Part shown: positions 17,843-31,860 of the stretch, one piece after another
Position numbering within the stretch: position 1 is the first letter of the stretch
Layout: the number at the start of each line of letters is the position of its first letter
DNA from: Microbacterium sp. 11MF
GTDB lineage: Bacteria; Actinomycetota; Actinomycetes; Actinomycetales; Microbacteriaceae
DNA: 64,000 bases
Direction: 5' to 3'
Assembly (NCBI RefSeq): GCF_000383475.1
Contig: NZ_KB911459.1
Span: 572,467-636,466, forward strand
Notes under the pieces: generated by a model
The model's input: the letters and a program-made list of their open reading frames with translations, nothing else
What the model was told of the DNA's origin: nothing
The model's database searches: none
Position numbers and translations under genes: made by a program

Positions 17843-19153
17843 ATGAGCTCCCTCGATGACCAGTTCCACTCGGCCGCTCTCGACGACGACCTGACCGCCA
17901 CCTTGGACGCGCGCGGCCTCCGCGCAGCGCGCGTCGGTGACGACGATCAGGAGGGCACCCATCGCTGGCAGGATGCCGTGGCCCGCGGCTTCCTGGGCGG
18001 GGAGCCCACCGAGGCCCAGTACACCGAGTCCTTCGCCCGCAACGGTTACCGCCGCAAGATCGGCGTGTACGACGCCGCCGGCGTGCAGACCGACGTCCCC
18101 GTCGCGACCTTCGCGTCGTGGGGGACCGAGCTCACCCTGCCCGGCGGGTCGGCCGTTCCGATGTGCGCCGTCAGCGCGGTGACCGTCGCGCCTACGCACC
18201 GGCGTCGCGGCATCCTGAGCACCCTCATGCGCGGCGAACTGCGCACCGCGGTCTCACTCGGGTTCCCGATCGCGGGCCTCACCGTCAGCGAGTCCGGAAT
18301 CTACGGCCGTTTCGGCTTCGCCCCCGCGGTCACCGCCACGTCGTGGGAGATCTCCACGCGCCGCACCGGATGGATCGGCCCGGTCGCCCCGGGGCGCATC
18401 GACTACATCACGCGCGAGCAGGGCCGGGATGCCGCGACCGACCTGTACGAGCGGATCCGTCTGGCCACCCCGGGCGAGATCACCATGCCCGGCGGGCACT
18501 GGGACCGCACGTTCGGGACGCGCGCCGACGCCGAGAAGGCCGACAAGCTGCGCGTCGTCCAGTACCGCTCGCCGGCGGGCGAGGTCGAAGGCGTCGCCGT
18601 CTACAGCATCACCGAGGACGACGACGACTGGGCTGCCTCGACCGCCACGGTGTCGCGAGTGGTGGCAGGGACGGATGCCGCCTACGCCGGCCTGTGGCGC
18701 TTCCTGCTGACCCTCGACCTGGTCGGCACCGTCCGGGCCAGCGAACTGTCGGTCGACGAGCCGCTCTGGTGGATGATCGACAACAAGCGAGCCGCGCGGA
18801 TCACCAGCCGGGACCACCACTATCTCCGCGTGCTCGACGTCCCGGCGACGCTGGCCGCCCGCAGCTACGACGTCGAGGACGTCATCGCCCTGGAGGTGAC
18901 CGATGCGCTCGGCATCGCCGACGGCACCTTCGTCCTGACGGCCGGCGAGACGCCCGGCGTCGACGTCGTCGATGACCCGCCCCTCGGAGTCCCGCTCGTG
19001 CGTCTCGGTGTCGAAGAGCTCTCGGCGATGCTCCTCGGCGCCGTGTCCCCGGTGACTCTCGCTCGCGCGGGACGCGTCGAGACCGACGACCCGCATCGCA
19101 TCGCACGCGTCTTCGCGGCGACGACGCCGCCGCGGCTGAGCTTCTGGTACTGA
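17843..19153 (+). CDS. GNAT family N-acetyltransferase, Eis-like
   Basis: 436 residues, the length of the Eis family (two GNAT folds plus a sterol-carrier-like C-terminal domain). The acetyl-CoA site is AVSAVTVAPTHRRRGILSTLM, followed by GLTVSESGIYGRFGFAPA. The protein ends in SFWY; in Eis the C-terminal carboxylate helps catalysis, so an intact end matters and is present. Mycobacterial Eis acetylates amines of aminoglycosides and peptides at several positions. The natural substrate here is unknown. It lies 66 bases before an ABC-F gene, each with its own -10 box. Confidence 0.9.
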   Translation: MSSLDDQFHSAALDDDLTATLDARGLRAARVGDDDQEGTHRWQDAVARGFLGGEPTEAQYTESFARNGYRRKIGVYDAAGVQTDVPVATFASWGTELTLPGGSAVPMCAVSAVTVAPTHRRRGILSTLMRGELRTAVSLGFPIAGLTVSESGIYGRFGFAPAVTATSWEISTRRTGWIGPVAPGRIDYITREQGRDAATDLYERIRLATPGEITMPGGHWDRTFGTRADAEKADKLRVVQYRSPAGEVEGVAVYSITEDDDDWAASTATVSRVVAGTDAAYAGLWRFLLTLDLVGTVRASELSVDEPLWWMIDNKRAARITSRDHHYLRVLDVPATLAARSYDVEDVIALEVTDALGIADGTFVLTAGETPGVDVVDDPPLGVPLVRLGVEELSAMLLGAVSPVTLARAGRVETDDPHRIARVFAATTPPRLSFWY

Positions 19154-19206
19154 CCGTGGTCGGGACCAGCGGGGCGGCGTACGCCGAGCGGTCAGGCGGC
19201 GCCGCG

Positions 19207-19212
19207 TAGCCT
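19207..19212 (+). promoter_or_regulatory. -10 box TAGCCT of ABC-F gene
   Basis: TAGCCT ends seven bases before ATG 19220. The GGAGG within the seven-base gap is too close to the ATG to act as a normal ribosome site, so leaderless initiation is likely. Confidence 0.55.
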
Positions 19213-19219
19213 GGAGGCG

Positions 19220-21028
<1,809 letters not shown>

Positions 21029-21949
21029 TCAGACGCGGTCGGCCTCGCGCAGCGCGAGGCCGGTGGTGAACTCGCGCTGTTCGCCGCTGAGCGGATCGAC
21101 GAACCGCAGTTCACGGGCCAGGAGCTGCAGCGGGCGCTCGGGATCGTCCGGCGCCTCGTCCAGCAGGTCCGGGTAGAACCGGTCGCCCAGGATGCCGAGC
21201 CCGATCCCGGCGAGGTGGGAGCGCAGCTGATGCATGCGTCCCGTGCGCGGGTGCAGCCGGAGGTGAGCCGCCGTCTCGCCGACGCGGATCGCCTCCACGA
21301 GCGTCTCGGCGTTCGGTTCGCGGTCCTCGTGGACGATCGCGCGGAGGCTTCCGCGTGTACTGGTGAGGTGCGAGCGGACGACGAGGGGGAGCGGCGGCAT
21401 CCCGCTGCCCGGGATCGTCGTCACCGCTTCGTAGACCTTCTCGACGGCGCGGTCGGCGAAGAGCGTCTGGTACGCGCCGCGGGTCGCGGGGCGGACCGAG
21501 AACATGACGAGACCGGCGGTTGCGCGGTCGAGTCGGTGGATGGGCGTCAGGTCGGGGTTGTCGAACCGTTGCCGCAGTCGCACGAGGGCGGAGTTCATGA
21601 GGAACCCGCCGCCCGGTGTCGTCGGGAGGAAGTGCGGCTTGTCCACGACCAGCAGGTCGTCATCGAGGTGACGGACCGCGACGTCGTAAGGGATGGCGGG
21701 CTCGTCGGGCGGCTCGCGGTAGTACCAGACGAAGTCCTCGGCTCCCAGCGGCGTCTTGCGCGAGAGCCGCGTGCCGTCGAACGCGACCACTTCACCGCGA
21801 TCGAACCGGCCGAGGAGGACCTCCGGGTCGATGTGCGAGAACCGTCCCGTCACGTATTCCGCGATCGTGGCCCATGGTCCCGTCCGGGGTACTCGGAGCC
21901 GGGTGGGACCCACCCCGTCGCGGACGGGGAGCGGAGCGCGCATCGCCAT
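21029..21949 (-). CDS. RluA-family pseudouridine synthase
   Basis: 306 residues. The catalytic Asp motif is TPIHRLDRATAGLVMF; the usual VDKPHFLPTTPGG and RTGRMHQLRSHLAGIG motifs are present. No S4 RNA-binding domain is seen; instead about 90 N-terminal residues (FSHIDPEVLLGRFDRGEVV, FVWYYREPPDE) precede the catalytic domain. Its RNA target (23S rRNA or tRNA) cannot be told. Start ATG 21949 (or ATG 21943) lies just after the MarR stop, so the two genes form an operon. It abuts the convergent ABC-F gene with no gap. Confidence 0.9.
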   Translation of the reverse strand: MAMRAPLPVRDGVGPTRLRVPRTGPWATIAEYVTGRFSHIDPEVLLGRFDRGEVVAFDGTRLSRKTPLGAEDFVWYYREPPDEPAIPYDVAVRHLDDDLLVVDKPHFLPTTPGGGFLMNSALVRLRQRFDNPDLTPIHRLDRATAGLVMFSVRPATRGAYQTLFADRAVEKVYEAVTTIPGSGMPPLPLVVRSHLTSTRGSLRAIVHEDREPNAETLVEAIRVGETAAHLRLHPRTGRMHQLRSHLAGIGLGILGDRFYPDLLDEAPDDPERPLQLLARELRFVDPLSGEQREFTTGLALREADRV

Positions 21950-21956
21950 CGCGGAC

Positions 21957-22454
21957 TCAGGCGTCGAAGCCGAGGCTGAGTTTGCGCAGGAGCCCTGCGA
22001 GGCGTTCGCGGTCGGCACGCGAGAGCTGGCCCAGCAGCTCCGCTTCAGCATCGACGAGTCGTGTGATCGCGGCATCCACCCGGTTGCGTCCCTCTTCGGT
22101 GAGGGTGACGAGCACGCCGCGGCCGTCACCGGGATCGGCGGCGCGGACGACGAGGCCGCGCTCCACGAGCCGGTCGATGCGGTTCGTCATCGTGCCGCTC
22201 GAGACGAGGGTCTGCTGGAGCAATTGCTTCGGGCTCAGCCGGTACGGCTCGCCGGCGCGGCGCAGCGCGGAGAGCACATCCCACTCCCACGGCTCCAGGT
22301 CGCTGCGGTGGAACGCGTCGCGGCGGGCACGGTCGAGATGGCGCGACAGCCGGTCCACGCGCGAGAGGACCTCGAGGGGGGAGAAGTCGAGATCGGGTCG
22401 CTGCGCGACCCACGCGCTCACGATCCGGTCGACCTCGTCGTGTTCGGGGACCAT
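21957..22454 (-). CDS. MarR family transcriptional regulator
   Basis: 165 residues, winged helix-turn-helix of the MarR family: WEWDVLSALRRAG, LSPKQLLQQTLVSSGTMTNRIDRLVERGLV (recognition helix region) and the wing GDGRGVLVTLTEEG. Start ATG 22454 has GAGGAG directly adjacent, unusually close. Divergent from the large GH53 gene, with a 16-base palindrome between them that is a likely operator for its own promoter and perhaps for the glycosidase. Ligand unknown; the family usually senses phenolics or oxidants. Confidence 0.92.
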   Translation of the reverse strand: MVPEHDEVDRIVSAWVAQRPDLDFSPLEVLSRVDRLSRHLDRARRDAFHRSDLEPWEWDVLSALRRAGEPYRLSPKQLLQQTLVSSGTMTNRIDRLVERGLVVRAADPGDGRGVLVTLTEEGRNRVDAAITRLVDAEAELLGQLSRADRERLAGLLRKLSLGFDA

Positions 22455-22481
22455 CTCCTCATCATCGCAGAGCGCCTGCTA

Positions 22482-22497
22482 CTGTGACCGGTAACAG
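22482..22497. promoter_or_regulatory. Candidate MarR operator palindrome
   Basis: CTGTGACCGGTAACAG matches its own reverse complement at 14 of 16 positions and lies in the 86-base gap between the MarR gene (start 22454) and the GH53 gene (start 22541). Size and symmetry fit a MarR dimer site. Inferred, not proven. Confidence 0.55.
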
Positions 22498-22513
22498 GCG
22501 GGCGACGACGTGA

Positions 22514-26164
<3,651 letters not shown>

Positions 26165-26178
26165 CGCGCCCGGAGGGA

Positions 26179-26214
26179 CGGCGGCCGCATGGCAGACTTG
26201 TCAGGCGGCCGCCG
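26179..26214 (+). terminator. Hairpin after GH53 gene
   Basis: Ten-base-pair GC stem (CGGCGGCCGC with GCGGCCGCCG) around a 16-base loop, 14 bases after the stop codon. There is no T run after it, so termination is plausible but not certain. Confidence 0.5.
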
Positions 26215-26233
26215 GACCCCCGGTCGGCTGCGG

Positions 26234-26305
26234 TCCGCCGTGGTGTAATGGCAGCACGACAGCCTTTGGAGCTGTGAGGTCTAGGTTCGAATCCTGGCGG
26301 CGGAG
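26234..26305 (+). tRNA. tRNA-Gln (anticodon TTG)
   Basis: 72-base cloverleaf. Acceptor TCCGCCG pairs with CGGCGGA (26298-26304), discriminator G 26305; anticodon stem ACAGC/GCTGT with loop CTTTGGA gives TTG; T arm has GGTTCGAATCC. CCA is not encoded. Its 3' end is one base before the glmU start codon. Confidence 0.95.
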
Positions 26306-26306
26306 C

Positions 26307-27779
26307 ATGACCGACAACCTCGATCCGCGCCTCGCCGTCGTCATCCTCGCCGCCGGCCAGGGCACGCGGATGAAGTCCTCCCTCCCCAAGGTGCTGCACC
26401 GCATCGGGGGGCGCCCGCTCGTCGGCCACGTGCTCGACACCGCCCGCGACCTCGCTCCCGCGCACGTCGTCGTCGTCGTCCGCCACGAGCGCGACCTGGT
26501 CGCCGACGCCGTGCTCGGCGTCGCGCCCGAGGTGGTCGTCGTCGACCAGGACGAGGTCCCCGGCACCGGCCGCGCGGTCGAGGTGGCCCTCGACGCGCTC
26601 GACGACTTCGACGGCGACGTCCTCGTCCTGAGCGGCGACTGCCCGCTCGCCGACGTCGACACGCTCGACGCGTTCGTCGCCGAACACCGCGCCGTCCGTG
26701 CGGGGGCGACGCTCATGACCGCCGTCGTCGACGACCCGACCGGGTATGGCCGCATCATCCGCGAGAGCGACGGCAGCGTCGCCCGCATCGTCGAGCAGAA
26801 GGATGCCTCGCCCGACGAGGCCGCCGTCGCCGAGGTCAATGCGGGCATGTACGTCTTCGCCGCCGCGGCGCTCCGCCAGCACCTGCCCCACGTCGGCACC
26901 GACAATGCGCAGCAGGAGAAGTACCTCACCGACATCGTCGCGCTCCTGCGTCGCGCGGACGGGCGGGTCGCGGCATCCGTCGCGAAGGACGTCACCGTCA
27001 CGTACGGCGTCAACGATCGCGTGCAGCTGTCCGAGGTGGGACGCCTCCTCAACGCCCGCACGGTCCGCCGGTGGCAGCTCGAGGGGGTCACGGTCCTCGA
27101 CCCGGCGACAACCTGGATCGACGTGACCGCGACCCTCGCGCCCGACGTCACCGTCCTGCCGAACACCCACATCCTCCGCTCCACGAGCGTGTCGGAGGGC
27201 GCGACGATCGGGCCAGATACGAGCCTCGTGGACTGCGAGATCGGCGCGCGAGCGACCGTGACCCGCACCGACGCGACGCTCGCGGTCATCGGCGCGGGAG
27301 CCACGGTGGGTCCCTTCGCCTACGTCCGCCCGGGCACGGAGCTCGGCGAACGCGGCAAGATCGGCACCTTCGTCGAGACGAAGAACTCCACGATCGGCGA
27401 GGGCAGCAAGGTCCCGCATCTGTCCTACGTCGGCGACACGACGATCGGCCGCAATGTGAACCTGGGCGCCGGGGCGATCACCGCGAACTACGACGACATC
27501 TCGAAGCACCGCACCGAGATCGCCGACGAAGTCCACGCCGGCTCGCACAACGTGTTCGTCGCGCCCGTTAGGATCGGTGAGGGCGCGAAGACGGGTGCAG
27601 GAGCCGTGATCCGCAAGGATGTCCCGGCCGGCGCCCTCGCCCTCAGCATCGCCCCCCAGCGGAACGTCGCGGGGTGGGTCGAGAACAATCGACCGGGAAC
27701 GGGAGCGGCAGAAGCCGCCGCTCGTGTCCGGTCCGCACAGGAAGCTGGCGATGGGTCGCAAGAAGCAGCACACGGTTGA
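26307..27779 (+). CDS. glmU: Bifunctional UDP-N-acetylglucosamine pyrophosphorylase / glucosamine-1-phosphate N-acetyltransferase
   Basis: Makes UDP-GlcNAc for peptidoglycan from glucosamine-1-phosphate. 490 residues. N-terminal uridyltransferase domain with VVILAAGQGTRMKSSLPKVLH (about residues 10-30) and LSGDCPL; C-terminal left-handed beta-helix acetyltransferase from about residue 260, with KNSTIGEGSKVPHLSYVGD and GAGAITANYD. Start ATG 26307 is where homology begins and lies one base after the tRNA-Gln gene, leaving no room for a ribosome site; processing of the tRNA would free a nearly leaderless message. The 3' end overlaps prs by 29 bases. Confidence 0.96.
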   Translation: MTDNLDPRLAVVILAAGQGTRMKSSLPKVLHRIGGRPLVGHVLDTARDLAPAHVVVVVRHERDLVADAVLGVAPEVVVVDQDEVPGTGRAVEVALDALDDFDGDVLVLSGDCPLADVDTLDAFVAEHRAVRAGATLMTAVVDDPTGYGRIIRESDGSVARIVEQKDASPDEAAVAEVNAGMYVFAAAALRQHLPHVGTDNAQQEKYLTDIVALLRRADGRVAASVAKDVTVTYGVNDRVQLSEVGRLLNARTVRRWQLEGVTVLDPATTWIDVTATLAPDVTVLPNTHILRSTSVSEGATIGPDTSLVDCEIGARATVTRTDATLAVIGAGATVGPFAYVRPGTELGERGKIGTFVETKNSTIGEGSKVPHLSYVGDTTIGRNVNLGAGAITANYDDISKHRTEIADEVHAGSHNVFVAPVRIGEGAKTGAGAVIRKDVPAGALALSIAPQRNVAGWVENNRPGTGAAEAAARVRSAQEAGDGSQEAAHG

Positions 27780-28788
27780 CCTCGACACCGAGCGCGGAAT
27801 CGCGCCGGGACTGGTGGCCAAGACCAAGAAGCGTCTCGTCGTCGCGTCGGGACGCTCGCACGAGGAGCTGTCGACCGAGGTCGCCGCAGCCCTCGGCACC
27901 CAGCTGGTGCCCACGGAGCACCGCACCTTCGCCTCCGGCGAGATCCTGACCCGTTTCGAGGTCTCGATCCGCGGGTGCGATTTCTTCCTCATCCAGAGCT
28001 TCGGTCCGCCGGTCAACGAGTGGCTCATGGAGACGCTCATCATGCTGGATGCCGCCAAGCGGGCATCCGCGAAGCGCATCACCGTCGTCGCGCCGTACTT
28101 CCCGTACTCCCGGCAGGACAAGAAGGGCCGCGGGCGCGAGCCGATCAGCGCGCGCCTGGTGGCGGATCTGTTCAAGACCGCGGGCGCTGACCGGGTCATG
28201 AGCGTCGACCTGCACGCCGCGCAGATCCAGGGCTTCTTCGACGGTCCCGTCGACCATCTGTTCGCCAAGCCCGTCCTCCTCGAGTACTTCGAGAACACCC
28301 TCTCTACCGAGGACCGCGCGAAGCTCACCGTCGTGTCGCCCGACACCGGACGCGTCCGCGTCGCCGACACCTGGTCCGACAGCCTGGGCGCGCCCCTCGC
28401 CATCATCCACAAGCGTCGCGACCCCAACGTCGCGAACCAGATCACGGTCAACGAGATCGTCGGTCAGGTCGAGGGCCGCGTGTGCCTGCTCGTCGACGAC
28501 ATGATCGACACCGGCGGCACCATCGTGAAGGCGGCGCAGGCCCTCAAGGCCAACGGCGCGGAGCGTGTCATCGTGGCCGCGACGCACGCGATCTTCAGCG
28601 ACCCCGCCGTGGAGCGCCTGCAGGACCCCTCCATCGATGAGGTCGTCGTCACCGACACGGTCCCGCTGCCCGCCGAGAAGCGGTTCCCCGCTCTCACGAT
28701 CCTTCCGATCGCGCCGCTGCTGGCCCGCGCGATCCGCGAGGTGTTCGAGGACGGCTCCGTCACCAGCATGTTCGACGGCGCAGCCTGA
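27751..28788 (+). CDS. prs: Ribose-phosphate pyrophosphokinase
   Basis: Makes PRPP from ribose-5-phosphate and ATP for nucleotide, histidine and tryptophan synthesis. 345 residues, about 20 longer than usual because of a basic N-terminal segment (MGRKKQHTVDLD). Motifs: FASGEILTRF, YFPYSRQDKKGRGREPISARL (flexible loop), SVDLHAAQIQGFFDGPVDHL and the PRPP loop LLVDDMIDTGGT. ATG 27751 has AGGAAG eight bases upstream and lies inside the glmU end in another frame. A later GTG before AKTKKR would give the standard length. Confidence 0.95.
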   Translation: MGRKKQHTVDLDTERGIAPGLVAKTKKRLVVASGRSHEELSTEVAAALGTQLVPTEHRTFASGEILTRFEVSIRGCDFFLIQSFGPPVNEWLMETLIMLDAAKRASAKRITVVAPYFPYSRQDKKGRGREPISARLVADLFKTAGADRVMSVDLHAAQIQGFFDGPVDHLFAKPVLLEYFENTLSTEDRAKLTVVSPDTGRVRVADTWSDSLGAPLAIIHKRRDPNVANQITVNEIVGQVEGRVCLLVDDMIDTGGTIVKAAQALKANGAERVIVAATHAIFSDPAVERLQDPSIDEVVVTDTVPLPAEKRFPALTILPIAPLLARAIREVFEDGSVTSMFDGAA

Positions 28789-28804
28789 ATCTTCCTCATC
28801 CGTC

Positions 28805-28838
28805 GGCCGTCCGGTAGCGTCTCGTTCACCGGGCGGCC
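28805..28838 (+). terminator. Hairpin after prs
   Basis: GGCCGTCCGG pairs with CCGGGCGGCC (one G-T pair) around a 14-base loop and is followed by TTCGTTGTC. The loop holds TAGCGT (28815-28820), which could also be a -10 box for the next operon, with a leader of about 130 bases. Confidence 0.55.
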
Positions 28839-28953
28839 TTCGTTGTCAGCCGATGCATAGGCTTCTGCAAGCATCGCCATGTCCGGGATCGATTTCCTGG
28901 AGTCATCGCCCTTCGCTCCAGACCGGGCGGGCACGACCCAAGGAGGACCACTC

Positions 28954-29433
28954 ATGATCCGCACCACAGCCGTACCCCGACCGCTCCGCGTCGGTGCAGC
29001 CGCCGCATCCGTCGCAGGCCTCGCTCTGCTCGCCGGATGCGCGGGCCAGACCACGTCCACCGCCGACTCCGGCACCGCCTCGCAGAATCCGGCCGCCTCG
29101 GCCGACGCCGGCAGCGGGTCGTCGAGCGGGTCCAGCAGCTTCACGGACGGCACCTACACGGCTGACGGCACCTATCAGACCCCCGAGACCATCGAGAAGA
29201 TCTCGGTCACCCTGACGGTCGCGTCCGACGTGGTGACCGACGTCGAGGTCACCGGTGAGCCGCAAGCTCAGGAATCCAAGAGGTACCAGGGCGAGTTCAT
29301 CGGGGGCATCAAGGATGTCGCCGTCGGCAAGAAGCTCGCCGACCTCACGGTCGACAAGGTCGGCGGCTCGTCGCTCACCAGCGGCGGGTTCAACGCGGCG
29401 GTCAAGGAGATCCGGACCGAAGCCGCGTCATGA
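28954..29433 (+). CDS. FMN-binding domain lipoprotein
   Basis: 159 residues. Lipoprotein signal with lipobox LAGC at about residue 28, then a Ser/Gly/Ala-rich spacer, then an FMN_bind domain from about residue 65: DGTYTADGTYQTPETIEKI, a beta-rich core, and the C-terminal GGSSLTSGG. In this family a Thr in a [S/D]-G-x-[S/T]-x-T-like motif is covalently linked to FMN; GGSSLT fits loosely with Gly for the first residue. Consensus AAGGAGG lies six bases before ATG 28954. The stop overlaps apbE as ATGA. Likely the extracytosolic electron acceptor of the module. Confidence 0.9.
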   Translation: MIRTTAVPRPLRVGAAAASVAGLALLAGCAGQTTSTADSGTASQNPAASADAGSGSSSGSSSFTDGTYTADGTYQTPETIEKISVTLTVASDVVTDVEVTGEPQAQESKRYQGEFIGGIKDVAVGKKLADLTVDKVGGSSLTSGGFNAAVKEIRTEAAS

Positions 29434-30296
29434 TCCCGACCGCGCCCCTCGCCCATTCCTGGGCGTTCGAGGCGATCGGGACGCTCTGGCGCATCGACGC
29501 CGCTTCCCCTCTCGACGATGGCGTCCGTGATGAGATCACGGACGCCATCGGCGCGTTCGACCGCGACTGGTCGCGCTTCCGTGCCGACTCGCTCGTGACG
29601 CGGTTGTCGCAGACGGGAGGAGGGGTACCGGCGCCCGCTGACGCGGCCGCCATGCTCGACGCCTACGACGCCCTCGACGCCGCCACCTCCGGTGCGGTGA
29701 ACCCCCTCGTGGGGGAGAGCCTCGCCCGCCGCGGATACGACGCGACCTACTCGCTCGTCGACCGTGGAGCCGTGGCGGCTCCGCCCGACTGGCGGCGATC
29801 GGTGACGTGGTGGGACGGCACCCTGCGCCTCGCCGAACCCGCCCTGCTCGACGTCGGCGCTCTCGGCAAGGGCCGGCTCGCCGACCTCGTCCTGACGCGG
29901 GTGCCCGCCGGCGCTGCGGTCGTCGATGCGGGCGGCGACATCGCGATCCGAGGCACGACCCAGCGGATCGCCCTCGAGCACCCGTACGACGCCTCCGTGG
30001 CGATCGGGGTCTGGTCGGTGACGGATGCCGCCCTCTGCGCCTCCGCCGTCAACAGACGCGCGTGGGGCGAGGGTCTCCATCACGTCCTCGACGCCCGCAC
30101 CGGCCAGCCGGTACGGCAATACGCGGCCACCTGGGCCGTGGCGCACGATGCGATGACGGCGGATGCCGCCGCCACCGCGCTGTTCTTCGACGGCGGCCCC
30201 CAGCTGGCCGCTGAATGGGGAGTCGGGTGGGTGCGGATGCGCACCGACGGCTCCGTCGAGTGGTCCCCCCAATGCGAAGCGGAGTTGTTCTCGTGA
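29430..30296 (+). CDS. apbE: FAD:protein FMN transferase (ApbE family)
   Basis: 288 residues. ApbE enzymes move FMN from FAD onto a Thr/Ser of target proteins, and the flavinylated target is most likely the lipoprotein encoded just upstream. Family motifs: ALGKGRLADLV, VVDAGGDIAIRG, and the metal/FAD-site region DAMTADAAATALF. No signal peptide or lipobox is visible, so modification may happen inside the cell before export, or on a protein domain accessible there. Both ends use four-base overlaps (ATGA, GTGA), indicating a strict three-gene operon. Confidence 0.93.
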   Translation: MIPTAPLAHSWAFEAIGTLWRIDAASPLDDGVRDEITDAIGAFDRDWSRFRADSLVTRLSQTGGGVPAPADAAAMLDAYDALDAATSGAVNPLVGESLARRGYDATYSLVDRGAVAAPPDWRRSVTWWDGTLRLAEPALLDVGALGKGRLADLVLTRVPAGAAVVDAGGDIAIRGTTQRIALEHPYDASVAIGVWSVTDAALCASAVNRRAWGEGLHHVLDARTGQPVRQYAATWAVAHDAMTADAAATALFFDGGPQLAAEWGVGWVRMRTDGSVEWSPQCEAELFS

Positions 30297-31846
30297 TCTC
30301 GTCCCTCAGTGCCACCTGGAATCGTCTCCTCGGCGTCCTCGGCCGGCTGTCGATGTACCGCCTGGTCCTCCTCGCGCTGTCCGCGCTGGCCGTCATCGCG
30401 ATGGTGCTCTCGTTCACCGGCGCCGTGTCGGTCGACCCCCTCGCGCTCATCGTGTCGGTCGCCGTCCTCGCGGTGTCGATCGCGGCCGTCGACGCGGTCG
30501 CCCAGCGGATCGTCCGGCGGCCGTGGCGCATCGAGTCGGCCCTCATCACGGCACTCATCCTGGTGTTCGTCCTGCGGCCCTCGCTCGAGCCGCTGGCGTT
30601 GCTCGGCCTCGTGATCGCCGGCGCGATCGCGTCGCTGTCGAAGTACGTCATCGCCTGGCAGGGACGTCACATCCTCAACCCGGCCGCCGCCGGAGCGACC
30701 GCACTCACCATCGTCAGCATCTGGGCCCCCGACCTCGGTGCATCGGCCTGGTGGGTCGGGAGCCCCGCGCTCGTCGTACCGGTGCTGCTGCTGGGACTGG
30801 CGGTCCTGGTCCGCACCGAGAAGGTCCGCGTCGTGGGACTGTTCCTCGTGATCGCGATCGCGGTGGGGCTCGTCCGCACGATCGTGCAGGCGCAGGCTGC
30901 GGGCTTCGCCCTCGACCCGGGGATGACGTTCACGAGCCTCGTGCTGTCCTCGCCCTTCCTCTTCCTCGGCGCGTTCATGCTGTCCGAGCCCCTCACGCTG
31001 CCGCCGCGACGCTGGCAGCAGTTCACCGTCGCCGCGGTGGTCGGTGTGCTGGCGGGATGGCCGATCTCGCTGGGTGCCATCACGCTCGGTCAGGAGCGTG
31101 CGCTCCTCATCGGCAACCTGGTCGCCTTCGTCTTCGCGATGCGCACCGCTGTCCGGCTGACGATCGTGGAGCGGACGGCGGTGACGCCGAGCATCCGCGA
31201 GTACAGCTTCCGAACCGAGCGTCCCGTTCGCTTCGCGCCGGGTCAGTACCTCGAGCTCGAAGTCCCGCATGCGCGCGCGGACTCCCGTGGCACGCGGCGG
31301 GAGTTCAGCATCCTCTCTTCACCTGCCGAACTGCCGCTCGTCAAGATCGCGATGCGCGAGGGATCCCAGTCGAGCTACAAGAAGGCGATCGCCACGGTGG
31401 AGCCCGGCGACGAGCTCGCGATCACGGGCATCTGGGGGGACTTCGTGCTTCCGCGCCGCACCGACGCGCCCGTCCTCATGGTCGCCGCCGGCATCGGCGT
31501 GACGCCGTTCGTGTCGCAGCTGCGGCACATCAGGCTCACGCAGGAGAGTCGTGACGTCGTGTTCGTCTACGTGGCGTCTGCGAGCGAGGAGCTCGCGTTC
31601 CGCGAGGACCTCGAGGCGGCCGGCATCCCGGTCATCGTGATCACCCGCGACGAGCCCGCTCACCTGCCCGTCGGGTGGACGTGGGGCGGCGGGGCACGAC
31701 TCGACGCCGGGAGCCTCCTGCGTCTCGTGCCCGACATCGCCGGGCGTCACGCGTACGTGTCAGGCCCGCCCGCCCTCATCGCGACGCTGACCCCCGCGCT
31801 CGAGCGGGCGAAGTCGATCACGACCGACGCGTTCAGCGGGTACTGA
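30293..31846 (+). CDS. Membrane NqrB/RnfD-like and ferredoxin-NADP reductase-like fusion oxidoreductase
   Basis: 517 residues. Roughly residues 15-305 hold eight or more membrane segments, with RHILNPAAAGATALT in the NqrB/RnfD-like part. Residues about 310-517 form a cytosolic FAD/NAD(P)H reductase: flavin motif RREFSILSS, nucleotide motif MVAAGIGVTPFVSQL, and YVSGPPALI. I see no Cys at all, so there is no Fe-S centre. This architecture could take electrons from NAD(P)H and pass them through the membrane domain to the outside FMN lipoprotein. GTG 30293 overlaps the apbE stop. Confidence 0.9.
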   Translation: MISSLSATWNRLLGVLGRLSMYRLVLLALSALAVIAMVLSFTGAVSVDPLALIVSVAVLAVSIAAVDAVAQRIVRRPWRIESALITALILVFVLRPSLEPLALLGLVIAGAIASLSKYVIAWQGRHILNPAAAGATALTIVSIWAPDLGASAWWVGSPALVVPVLLLGLAVLVRTEKVRVVGLFLVIAIAVGLVRTIVQAQAAGFALDPGMTFTSLVLSSPFLFLGAFMLSEPLTLPPRRWQQFTVAAVVGVLAGWPISLGAITLGQERALLIGNLVAFVFAMRTAVRLTIVERTAVTPSIREYSFRTERPVRFAPGQYLELEVPHARADSRGTRREFSILSSPAELPLVKIAMREGSQSSYKKAIATVEPGDELAITGIWGDFVLPRRTDAPVLMVAAGIGVTPFVSQLRHIRLTQESRDVVFVYVASASEELAFREDLEAAGIPVIVITRDEPAHLPVGWTWGGGARLDAGSLLRLVPDIAGRHAYVSGPPALIATLTPALERAKSITTDAFSGY

Positions 31847-31860
31847 GCCCGCGGCGCGTG

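Noticed and set aside
26234..26310. Integrated element at a tRNA gene
   Set aside because: No integrase gene and no repeat of the tRNA 3' end was noticed near either tRNA.
30690..30715. A covalent-FMN motif in the membrane part of the fusion protein (GATALT)
   Set aside because: The spacing does not match the S/D-G-A-S/T-x-T attachment pattern, so I make no claim that this domain is flavinylated.
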